Below are positions 7,992-15,002 of a stretch of DNA of 29,258 bases, one piece after another (the first letter of the stretch is position 1; each line of letters starts with the position of its first letter). The position numbers were made by a program, and so were the translations under genes. The stretch spans positions 1 to 29,258 of the forward strand of contig JBFFSQ010000014.1 of the NCBI GenBank assembly GCA_041572275.1, in the 5' to 3' direction. Below the pieces are notes generated by a model. It did no database searches. It was given only the letters and a program-made list of their open reading frames with translations, and was not told where the DNA came from. This DNA is from JBFFSQ01 sp041572275 (lineage in GTDB: Bacteria; Pseudomonadota; Gammaproteobacteria; SZUA-229).

Positions 7992-9272
7992 TTATGTTCG
8001 CTCAATGGCGCGATAACCAATGTCCGTGCGGTAATAAACTTTGTCCCAGTGGATTTTAGCTACCAGCTCATAGGCTGCTTTTTGAGCATCGGCCACTGTA
8101 TTACCTAGAGCACATGCACACAGGACACGACCACCGCTGGTGACCACCTGACCATCTTTATCCGCTGTGCCGGCATGAAATACTTTTGTGCTGGCACTAT
8201 CCAGTCCGTCAAGACCTTCGATGACATCACCCTTGTTATAATTCTCCGGGTAGCCGCCAGCCGCCAGTACGACACCCAGTGAACAACGCTCATCCCATTG
8301 TGTTTCATACTGGTCAAGTTTGCCATCGATAGCGGCCAGGCATAATTCTGCCAAGTCAGATTGCAGACGTAGCATAATCGGCTGGGTTTCAGGGTCACCA
8401 AAGCGAACATTATATTCCAGTACCTTGGATGAGCCATCCGGTGCAATCATCAGGCCGGCATAGAGGAAACCGGTATAGGTATTGCCTTCAGCAGCCATAC
8501 CATCGACGGTGGGGCGAATGACCTCATCAATCACTCGCTGATGAATTTCATCGGTAACCACAGGTGCGGGTGAATATGCACCCATACCACCTGTGTTCGG
8601 ACCCTTGTCACCGTCATCTCGGGCTTTATGATCCTGGGAGGTGGCCATAGGCAAAATATTTTTGCCGTCAACCATGCAGATATAACTGGCTTCCTCACCG
8701 AGTAAAAATTCTTCAATCACCACTCGAGCGCCGGCATCACCGAAGGCATTGCCAGATAGCATGTCCTTGACTGCTTCGATGGCTTCTTCTTCTGTCTGAG
8801 CGAGGATGACGCCTTTACCGGCAGCCAGGCCATCCGCTTTTACCACGATAGGGGCGCCCTGCTGTTTGATGTAGGCTACAGCGTCATCGACCTGAGTGAA
8901 ATTGCCATAGGCGGCTGTGGGGATATTATGACGAGCCAGGAAGTCTTTGGTAAAAGCCTTGGAGCCTTCTAGTTGAGCGGCAGCCTTGGAGGGGCCGAAA
9001 ATCTTTAAGCCGGCAGCTCTAAACTCATCGACGACACCTAATACCAAAGGGGCTTCTGGTCCTACGATGGTCAGTTCAATACTGTTATCCTGAGCAAAGG
9101 CCTTAAGTGCATGAATATCTTCAACATCGATGGCCACGTTTTCCATGTTAGGCTCACGAGCAGTGCCGGCATTGCCGGGAGCGACAAACACTTTTTCAAC
9201 TTTTTCTGACTGGGCTGTTTTCCAGGCCAGTGCATGTTCGCGGCCACCGCCGCCGATGATTAATACTTTCAT
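7992..9272 (-). CDS. purD: Phosphoribosylamine-glycine ligase
   Basis: PurD joins glycine to 5-phosphoribosylamine with ATP to give GAR, the second step of purine synthesis. The 426 residues from MKVLIIGGGGREHALAWK match the family length. ATP-grasp landmarks are visible: FGPSKAAAQLEGSKAF, VVKADGLAAGKGV, NTGGMGAYSP and LEYNVRFGDPETQ. I used the ATG at 9272 with GAAGAGAAG just before it; a GTG 18 bases further upstream is in frame but would give an atypical start. The gene follows purH on the same strand. The 94 bp between them contain an imperfect inverted repeat. Confidence 0.97.
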   Translation of the reverse strand: MKVLIIGGGGREHALAWKTAQSEKVEKVFVAPGNAGTAREPNMENVAIDVEDIHALKAFAQDNSIELTIVGPEAPLVLGVVDEFRAAGLKIFGPSKAAAQLEGSKAFTKDFLARHNIPTAAYGNFTQVDDAVAYIKQQGAPIVVKADGLAAGKGVILAQTEEEAIEAVKDMLSGNAFGDAGARVVIEEFLLGEEASYICMVDGKNILPMATSQDHKARDDGDKGPNTGGMGAYSPAPVVTDEIHQRVIDEVIRPTVDGMAAEGNTYTGFLYAGLMIAPDGSSKVLEYNVRFGDPETQPIMLRLQSDLAELCLAAIDGKLDQYETQWDERCSLGVVLAAGGYPENYNKGDVIEGLDGLDSASTKVFHAGTADKDGQVVTSGGRVLCACALGNTVADAQKAAYELVAKIHWDKVYYRTDIGYRAIERT

Positions 9273-9282
9273 AAAACTTCTC

Positions 9283-9362
9283 TTCGACACAGAGACGCAG
9301 AGTTGCAGGGATAATGACTTGATTCAATAACCAACTCGTTATCCTTGTGTCTCTGCGTCGAA
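9283..9362. repeat. Imperfect intergenic inverted repeat between purH and purD
   Basis: The left arm (9283-9314) and right arm (9339-9362) are imperfect reverse complements that share TTCGAC, CAGAGAC and GGATAA, with a 24-base centre. The CACAGAGACGCAGAG-type motif fills almost the whole spacer between the two genes. I recall this kind of motif as dispersed extragenic repeats in some gammaproteobacteria, but copy number cannot be judged here. Confidence 0.7.
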
Positions 9363-9366
9363 TAAA

Positions 9367-10938
9367 TCAATGACGGAAATGACGCATGCCAGTGAAGACC
9401 ATGGCCATGCCATGCTCATTGGCTGCCGCAATAACTTCGTCATCTCGCATTGAGCCACCGGGCTGAATGACAGCAGTGATACCGGCTTCATGAGCCGCAT
9501 CGATACCGTCACGGAAGGGGAAGAAGGCATCGGATGCCATAACTGAGCCTTTGACTTCCAGGTTTTCATCTGCCGCTTTGATACCGGCGATTTTCGCAGA
9601 ATAGACACGGCTCATCTGACCGGCACCGACGCCAATTGTCATCTGGTTTTTTACATAGACAATGGCATTGGATTTAACGAACTTACCCACTTTCCAGGCA
9701 AACATCAGATCCTTGAGTTCTTCTTCGGTGGGTTGGCGCTCGCTGACAACTTTAAGGTCAGATGCTGTAACCATACCCAGGTCACGATCCTGTACCAGCA
9801 GGCCACCATTCACGCGTTTAAAATCCAGGCCAGGAACGGACGCTTGCCACTGACCACATTCAAGGACACGCACATTTGGTTTGTCTTTAAGCACAGTCTT
9901 AGCAGCATCTGTCACTTCGGGTGCAATGATGACTTCGACGAACTGGCGTTTGATAATTTCTGCGGCAACGTCTTCTTCCAGGGCGCGATTGAAGGCGATG
10001 ATGCCACCGAAGGCAGAAGTGGGATCGGTTTTATAGGCCAGATCATAGGCGCCCATACTGTTATCCGCTATGGCAACACCACAGGGATTGGCATGTTTGA
10101 CGATTACACAGGCAGGTTCTTCAAAAGACTTGACGCATTCCAGAGCGGCATCGGTATCAGCGACATTGTTATAGGACAGTTCCTTGCCCTGGATCTGATG
10201 GGCTGAGGCGACGGACACCTCTGCAGGATGAGCTTCTTTATAGAATGCAGCTTTCTGGTGTGGGTTTTCGCCATAGCGCATTTCCTGAACCTTCTGGAAC
10301 TGCAGATTAAAGGTGCGAGGAAAGTCTGATTTACTGCCGTCATCCTGGATGCGGCCAAGGTAATTGGCAATCGCACCATCATAGTTTGAAGTATGTTCGA
10401 ATGCCTTTACGGCCAGGTCGAAGCGAGTACTGGCGGTAATACCATCTGCATTGATTTCTGCGATGACCCGGTCGTAGTCTGATGGATTAACCACGATGGT
10501 GACATAGTCGTGGTTTTTTGCGGTGGCACGAACCATGGTCGGGCCACCAATGTCGATATTCTCAATGGCATCTTCGAGGCTGCAGTCGTCTCTGGCAACG
10601 GTGGTTTCAAAGGGATAGAGATTAACCACAACCAGGTCAATGGGGTCGATACCATTGAGCTTCATTACCTCATCATCGATGCCACGTCGTCCCAGAATAC
10701 CGCCGTGAATTTTAGGGTGCAGAGTTTTGACTCGGCCATCCATCATTTCAGGAAAACCCGTATGCTCTGATACTTCTTTCACCGGTACATTGTTTTCAGT
10801 GAGTATTTTGGCTGTGCCACCGGTGGACAGAATTTCAACACCTGCATCTGCCAGAGCCTGGCCAAGCTCTACGACGCCGGTTTTGTCAGACACGCTAATC
10901 AGAGCCCGTTTGACCGGGCGGGTAGTATTGTTGCTCAT
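9367..10938 (-). CDS. purH: Bifunctional AICAR transformylase / IMP cyclohydrolase
   Basis: PurH performs the last two steps of IMP synthesis. The 523 residues start MSNNTTRPVKRALISVSDKTG, with GGAAAG at about eight bases before the ATG; the frame runs 17 codons further but without support. The cyclohydrolase half shows SDKTG and MDGRVKTLHPKIHGG. The transformylase half shows the catalytic KHANPCG motif, TSAFGGIIAFNR and the late SDAFFPFRDGID. The length is close to 529 in E. coli. It lies upstream of purD in the usual purHD order. I see no PurR-type operator upstream. Confidence 0.97.
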   Translation of the reverse strand: MSNNTTRPVKRALISVSDKTGVVELGQALADAGVEILSTGGTAKILTENNVPVKEVSEHTGFPEMMDGRVKTLHPKIHGGILGRRGIDDEVMKLNGIDPIDLVVVNLYPFETTVARDDCSLEDAIENIDIGGPTMVRATAKNHDYVTIVVNPSDYDRVIAEINADGITASTRFDLAVKAFEHTSNYDGAIANYLGRIQDDGSKSDFPRTFNLQFQKVQEMRYGENPHQKAAFYKEAHPAEVSVASAHQIQGKELSYNNVADTDAALECVKSFEEPACVIVKHANPCGVAIADNSMGAYDLAYKTDPTSAFGGIIAFNRALEEDVAAEIIKRQFVEVIIAPEVTDAAKTVLKDKPNVRVLECGQWQASVPGLDFKRVNGGLLVQDRDLGMVTASDLKVVSERQPTEEELKDLMFAWKVGKFVKSNAIVYVKNQMTIGVGAGQMSRVYSAKIAGIKAADENLEVKGSVMASDAFFPFRDGIDAAHEAGITAVIQPGGSMRDDEVIAAANEHGMAMVFTGMRHFRH

Positions 10939-11121
10939 GATTGGGCTTTCCGGATTGGTTAAATCTAAAGGTCGAGGATTATACCGCAATCTGATGGGTA
11001 TTTAGCTGCGTGGCGCTAAATTATCCTGAAAAATTGAGTGGTCTTGGATCATTTTTAAAGACGAGCGTTATCACCACAGAATCCCACAGAATACTGCTTG
11101 AAAGGTATTTGGGCTTAATAT

Positions 11122-11148
11122 ACCGGGGCCTGGAATTCTGGCCCCGGT
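11122..11148 (-). terminator. GC-rich hairpin after fis, possible terminator
   Basis: A 9-base stem ACCGGGGCC / GGCCCCGGT (11122-11130, 11140-11148) lies 11 bp beyond the fis stop. The sequence after it on the minus strand is AT-rich but lacks a clean U-run, so termination strength is uncertain. Confidence 0.55.
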
Positions 11149-11159
11149 GTATCAGTCGA

Positions 11160-11447
11160 TTATTTCAATAAATCGTAGTTGCGGAGTTTTTTGCGCAGGG
11201 TGCCCCGGTTGAGTCCCAGGCATTGTGATGCTTTTGACTGGTTGCCGTCCACATAGGCCATGACGACTTCCAGTAATGGACCTTCAACCTGCTGAAGAAC
11301 CATGTCATATAGGTCGCCAGGGTGATTACCATCCAGTTCGTCAAAATATTGAGTTAAACACTCACGTACAGCTTTGTTTAGACTCGATCCTTCATTTCTC
11401 TCTTTCATTGGAGAGATTTGTATAACATTGCTATTTTGTGTATTCAT
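11160..11447 (-). CDS. fis: DNA-binding protein Fis
   Basis: Fis is the nucleoid protein that bends DNA and stimulates rRNA promoters and site-specific recombination. The 95 residues end with the characteristic helix-turn-helix GNQSKASQCLGLNRGTLRKK. The dimer core (LNKAVRECLTQYFDELDG, YDMVLQQVEGPLLEVVM) is also typical. Its start overlaps the dusB stop by four bases (ATGA arrangement), as expected for translational coupling in the dusB-fis operon of gammaproteobacteria. Confidence 0.97.
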   Translation of the reverse strand: MNTQNSNVIQISPMKERNEGSSLNKAVRECLTQYFDELDGNHPGDLYDMVLQQVEGPLLEVVMAYVDGNQSKASQCLGLNRGTLRKKLRNYDLLK

Positions 11448-12433
11448 GCGGCTATTTTTATTTCTTGTTGTTTTTTTAAAAATGCAATTACATCATCCAC
11501 CTGCTGTTGTGCATGTTCAATACGGTTAATGTGTGTCCTGAATACATTAATATCGCTATGAGCATGTGTTCTGCAGTACCAGCCAATATGTTTGCGTGCA
11601 ATGCGCACACCCATATATTCGCCGTAAAACGCATAAAGGTTGTGTAAGTGCTCCTGTACCAACTGGCTTACTTCTTCCAATGTGGGCTTAGCCAGCAAAC
11701 TCCCTGTTTCAAAAAAATGGTTGATGTCACGAAATATCCAGGGGTTGCCCTGGGCTCCGCGACCGATCATAACGGCATCGACACCGGTTTGGTCCATCAC
11801 CTGTTTGGCTTTTGTTGCCGAAGTGATATCGCCATTGGCAATGACTGGAATTCCAACATTGGCCTTGACGTGCGCCATGGTGTCGTACTCGGCCTCACCT
11901 TGATAGGCGCAGGCACGGGTCCGGCCATGAATGGCCAACGCCTGAATGCCTGAGTCTTCGGCAATGCGGGCGATATTCAATGCGTTACGATTAGCAGTAT
12001 CCCATCCCGTACGAATTTTTAATGTGACCGGTACCTCAACAGCGTCAACAACTGCCTGGAGTATGCCGGTGACACGGTTTTCGTCTTTCAGCAACGCAGA
12101 CCCGGCCATGACATTACAGACTTTCTTGGCGGGGCATCCCATGTTGATATCGATAATCTGGGCACCTTGCGCGACATTGAAGCGAGCGGCTTCCGCCATT
12201 TGCTCGGGTTCAGTGCCGGCGATCTGGACGCTGATGGGGCCCTGTTCACCATGATGATCGAGTCGTAATTGGGTTTTGCGACTGTTGCGCAGTGATGGAT
12301 CGGAACTAACCATTTCAGACACAACCAGGCCAGCACCCATTTGACGGCAGATTTGCCTAAATGGGCGATCGGTAATTCCTGCCATCGGGGCAAGGAATAC
12401 AGGCGTTTTAATCTGGTAAGGGCCAATTTGCAT
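11444..12433 (-). CDS. dusB: tRNA-dihydrouridine synthase B
   Basis: DusB reduces a uridine in the tRNA D-loop with FMN and NADPH. The 329 residues begin MQIGPYQIKTPVFLAPMAGI. The catalytic cysteine is C100 in DINMGCPAKKV, the same position as in E. coli DusB. Other landmarks are TLKIRTGWD, AIHGRTR and ANGDI, and VMIGRGAQGNPWIF for flavin phosphate binding. It is the first gene of the dusB-fis pair. It starts about 70 bp after the hairpin that appears to end fnr, so it should have its own promoter. Confidence 0.96.
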   Translation of the reverse strand: MQIGPYQIKTPVFLAPMAGITDRPFRQICRQMGAGLVVSEMVSSDPSLRNSRKTQLRLDHHGEQGPISVQIAGTEPEQMAEAARFNVAQGAQIIDINMGCPAKKVCNVMAGSALLKDENRVTGILQAVVDAVEVPVTLKIRTGWDTANRNALNIARIAEDSGIQALAIHGRTRACAYQGEAEYDTMAHVKANVGIPVIANGDITSATKAKQVMDQTGVDAVMIGRGAQGNPWIFRDINHFFETGSLLAKPTLEEVSQLVQEHLHNLYAFYGEYMGVRIARKHIGWYCRTHAHSDINVFRTHINRIEHAQQQVDDVIAFLKKQQEIKIAA

Positions 12434-12489
12434 TTAGAATGGATCCAGTTCCGTGGACGAGCAATATTACCGTTAAATACAGTGTCTTG

Positions 12490-12535
12490 AAATAAAAAAA
12501 AGTCCAAAACCGACAGTTTTTTTGTAGTCGGTTTT
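12490..12535 (-). terminator. Intrinsic terminator after fnr
   Basis: On the minus strand a 9-base stem (AAAACCGAC / GTCGGTTTT, at 12506-12514 and 12527-12535) is followed by GGAC and a run of eight T. It lies about 100 bp after the fnr stop and separates fnr from dusB. Confidence 0.85.
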
Positions 12536-12635
12536 AGAATCAAATACTTGGCTAACTAATTAAAGTATATGGATAACAAAACGTCTGGAAGTGTTCCACT
12601 TGCCATATAGAGAGGCAAGGCGGGCTGTATATTGA

Positions 12636-13424
12636 TTAACCTGTTGCTGAGTCTGCGGGTTTATGATCACCATCCGTACAAGTATCTGCCAGTCCTGCAA
12701 TGGCTTTCAAATCATCCAGCTTGAGGATGTTGACGTATTTGCGCTGTGTTGTGAGCAGGCCCTCGGTCTGGAAGCGGCTGAAGGTCCGGCTAATGGTTTC
12801 AATGGTTAGTCCCAGGTAGTTGCCAATGTCCTTACGGGACATGCTCAGGTAAAACTCGGTTTCAGAGAAATTACGCTGTTTTAGACGCGTTGACAGGTTG
12901 ACCAGGAAAGCAGCCAGGCGTTCTTCGGCATTTTTCTGGGCCATTAGCATCAACAGGGTCTGATCTGAGGCAATTTCCTTGCTCATGATACGAAACAGTT
13001 GATGGTATAAATTCGGGATTTTTTCGCTCAGTTCTTCGAGTATGTCAAAGGGGATTTCACACAGGCTGGTGGTTTCAAGGGCTATAGCCGAACAGGGGTG
13101 GATTGAGTTATGAATGGCGTCCAGTCCCAGTAATTCACCGGGCAGGTATAAACCCGTGACCTGCTCATCGCCTTGCTCACTTTCGGTGTAGGTTTTGATC
13201 GAACCGCTACGCACGGCATAGACAGAGGTAAATTTGTTGCCGTTATGAAACAGGTACTCGCCTTTCTGCAAGGGTTTGCGGCGCTTGATGATATTGTCGA
13301 GTTTCTCGACATCACCCAGGTCCAGACCCAGCGGCAGGCATAAATCATGCAATTTACAGCTCTTACAAGCTGTTTTTAAGGTCGACAACTTGATAGGTTG
13401 GCTGGGGGATGATGGATTATCCAT
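12636..13424 (-). CDS. fnr: FNR-type oxygen-sensing transcription regulator
   Basis: A CRP/FNR-family regulator that should switch on genes when oxygen is absent. Three N-terminal cysteines C20, C23 and C29 and an internal C111 (IHPCSAIAL) match the four ligands of the oxygen-labile [4Fe-4S] cluster in E. coli FNR (C20, C23, C29, C122). The effector domain follows, then a dimer helix and a C-terminal helix-turn-helix, MSRKDIGNYLGLTIETISRT. Its recognition helix carries the E--SR residues that read TTGAT half-sites. This makes a TTGAT-N4-ATCAA box in the same window (14165) a plausible target. The last 15 residues are a non-conserved tail. Confidence 0.95.
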   Translation of the reverse strand: MDNPSSPSQPIKLSTLKTACKSCKLHDLCLPLGLDLGDVEKLDNIIKRRKPLQKGEYLFHNGNKFTSVYAVRSGSIKTYTESEQGDEQVTGLYLPGELLGLDAIHNSIHPCSAIALETTSLCEIPFDILEELSEKIPNLYHQLFRIMSKEIASDQTLLMLMAQKNAEERLAAFLVNLSTRLKQRNFSETEFYLSMSRKDIGNYLGLTIETISRTFSRFQTEGLLTTQRKYVNILKLDDLKAIAGLADTCTDGDHKPADSATG

Positions 13425-13519
13425 GTAAGTACCTGTTTTTTAGTAGGCTAAGGATATGAATTTAATCCTTATTTGCCAAGTTTTTTCTTATGTCATTTAG
13501 AGCGATTGTAGTTCTAAAT

Positions 13520-13828
13520 TTATTTCCCGCCACCCATGCAGGGAGGGGATTGGGGTGATTCACCCTTTTCGGCCCATTCTGTCGGGGTTAGCGTATGTAA
13601 TGCCAGTGCATGGATCTGGCCCTGAAGTTCGTCAGCCAGTAGCGCGTTGATCATTCGATGCCGGGCTACCAGCATTTTCCCGTCAAACTCATCCGTCACT
13701 ATAGTGACTTTGAAATGCGATTCGGAGCCTGGCGGCACGTTGTGCATATGGCTTTCATTGATCACTTCCAAGTGTTGAGGGTGCAAAGCGTCTTCGAGTT
13801 TTTGGGTGATGGTGCTTTCTAGGGACAT
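13520..13828 (-). CDS. bolA: BolA family protein
   Basis: A 102-residue BolA protein. The core ESHMHNVPPGSESHFKVTIV, then VARHRMINALLADEL and IHALALHTLTPTEW, is close to E. coli BolA, including the RHRMI signature and the C-terminal SPPCMGGG. BolA proteins bind [2Fe-2S] clusters together with monothiol glutaredoxins and affect cell shape and stress responses. It lies 95 bp upstream of fnr on the same strand, so readthrough from bolA into fnr is possible. No gene for its glutaredoxin partner is in the window. Confidence 0.95.
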   Translation of the reverse strand: MSLESTITQKLEDALHPQHLEVINESHMHNVPPGSESHFKVTIVTDEFDGKMLVARHRMINALLADELQGQIHALALHTLTPTEWAEKGESPQSPPCMGGGK

Positions 13829-14001
13829 AGTTTCTTTTTCACAGTAACCTTATTTAATAATATCAGGAGATGAAGCAGGAAAACATGGTGGTTTATATGG
13901 GATTGGCCGGATGGATGAAGTGCAGTTGCCACTAACAGGAACTGTGAGGGGAATAACATGCAGTAAAATGCACGAAAATTCATTAAATGTAGAAAAAGAG
14001 C

Positions 14002-14046
14002 AAAAAAAAGGCCGATCCTCTCAGCTTGGCGCTTTGTGGATCGACC
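14002..14046 (-). terminator. Strong intrinsic terminator (minus strand)
   Basis: The stem GGTCGATCC / GGATCGGCC (14046-14038 with 14018-14010, one G-U pair) is followed by eight T at 14009-14002. It lies 136 bp after the bpt stop, and serves either bpt readthrough or the candidate small RNA. Confidence 0.9.
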
Positions 14047-14131
14047 CTTACTCCCCCCCAGGAGATTCGTTGCCGTATAGGCTTAATTCTGTTGTCCTGG
14101 CTGGCATTGAATTCGCTCTTGCCCTGACATG
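14002..14131 (-). ncRNA. Candidate FNR-activated small RNA
   Basis: This is a prediction from arrangement. On the minus strand a perfect FNR box (14165-14178) is followed by TATATC at 14144-14139 as a possible -10. A start near 14130 would be 41.5 bases from the box centre, the class II activator position. About 120 nt later a strong terminator ends at 14002. No open frame of useful length lies between. The RNA would contain CTCCTGGGGGGAG, and UCUCCU (complement of 14060-14065) could pair with ribosome sites. It does not resemble E. coli FnrS as I remember it. Confidence 0.5.
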
Positions 14132-14164
14132 ATGTAAGGATATAGGGGATATTGACCTGAAGAC

Positions 14165-14178
14165 TTGATGTATATCAA
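14165..14178. promoter_or_regulatory. Perfect FNR box
   Basis: TTGATGTATATCAA matches the FNR/Anr consensus TTGAT-N4-ATCAA at all ten defined positions. It starts three bases beyond the bpt stop codon, outside any gene. The only transcript it is well placed to activate is the minus-strand candidate RNA ending at 14002. An FNR homologue is encoded nearby at 12636-13424. Confidence 0.75.
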
Positions 14179-14181
14179 TTG

Positions 14182-14916
14182 TTATTTCAAATCAGAATCA
14201 AACGATTGCCATTCTGTGCCATGAAGGATTTCCAGTGCTCGAAAATGGCATTTATAGTCCATTTTCGGGTGATGGGGGATCCAGTAACCCAGATAAACAT
14301 AAGGTAACTGATACAGCTGGGCAAGCCAGATTTGCTGCAGTATAGCGAATGTGCCCAGGCTGCGTTTGTGTTCTTCGGGGTCAAAAAAAGTGTAAACCGC
14401 GGAGAGGCCAGAGGGCATGAAATCGACAACAGCGACGGATAACAGCTGTTGGTCCTTGCGGGACTCGATAAACAACGTCTGACTCCAGTCATTCAATAGA
14501 AAGTTCGTGTAGTCATCCGGGTTCGGGTTGGCCATGGTGCCATCACCGTGACGACTGTTAATATAGCGCTTGTAGAGCTGAAAATACTCGTTGCTAAATG
14601 CCGAATCAATGATTCGGGTATGTAGGTCCTGATTCCGCTTCAGGCAACGGCGCTGGTTGCGATTGGTGATAAAGTGCTCCACGTTAATACGACAAGGCTG
14701 GCATTGGTTGCATTGTGGGCAATAGGGGCGATAGACAAAGCCGCCACTGCGGCGGAAACCCTTGGTTATAAGCAGACTATAGAGGCCATGATTCATCTGG
14801 ACGTGGGGGTCAGGAATCAGGTTGGCTGAAAGTCGGTCATCATAATAACCGCAGGGATGCTCGGTGGTGATATAAAGTGACAGGCCTTTGGCATTCATAT
14901 AGCCATTATATAGCAT
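14182..14916 (-). CDS. bpt: Aspartate/glutamate leucyltransferase
   Basis: A protein of the Ate/Bpt family, which attaches leucine (Bpt) or arginine from aminoacyl-tRNA to proteins with acidic N termini and marks them for ClpAP. The bacterial Bpt signature is visible: HPCGYYDDRLSANLIPDP near the start, GFRRSGGFVYRPYCPQCNQC with its cysteine cluster, then SRHGDGTM, FFDPEEHKRSLGTFAILQQI and YLGYWIPHHPKMDYK. The start is ambiguous: the ATG at 14916 has GAGCGGA upstream, while the ATG at 14898 gives the family-like MNAKGLSLYITTEHP. The usual partner aat is not adjacent here. Confidence 0.94.
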   Translation of the reverse strand: MLYNGYMNAKGLSLYITTEHPCGYYDDRLSANLIPDPHVQMNHGLYSLLITKGFRRSGGFVYRPYCPQCNQCQPCRINVEHFITNRNQRRCLKRNQDLHTRIIDSAFSNEYFQLYKRYINSRHGDGTMANPNPDDYTNFLLNDWSQTLFIESRKDQQLLSVAVVDFMPSGLSAVYTFFDPEEHKRSLGTFAILQQIWLAQLYQLPYVYLGYWIPHHPKMDYKCHFRALEILHGTEWQSFDSDLK

Positions 14917-14961
14917 CAAAATTCCGCTCTTGAATGTAATGATTAGTCATGGCCGAGTTAA

Positions 14962-14970
14962 TGCTATAAT
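14962..14970 (+). promoter_or_regulatory. Extended -10 promoter for metH
   Basis: TGCTATAAT is a perfect extended -10 (TGnTATAAT). No good -35 precedes it, which such promoters tolerate. Transcription would start near 14977, leaving a leader of about 26 nt, too short for a cobalamin or SAM riboswitch. No MetJ box (AGACGTCT) is present. Confidence 0.6.
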
Positions 14971-15002
14971 TTGCGGCTTTCTGTACTAGATCCGGTCGAA
15001 CG

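Noticed and set aside
12599..12619. Hairpin CTTGCC / GGCAAG downstream of fnr
   Set aside because: Only six base pairs with a nine-base loop and no T-run on the minus strand; the stronger terminator at 12490-12535 fits fnr better.
14038..14046. GGATCGACC as the T-arm of a tRNA
   Set aside because: The arm and loop lengths do not fit and no acceptor or anticodon stem can be drawn; the same bases form the terminator stem.
13911..14132. 73-residue plus-strand open frame
   Set aside because: No ribosome site or domain; it overlaps a strong minus-strand terminator and the candidate small RNA, whose sequence explains the region better.
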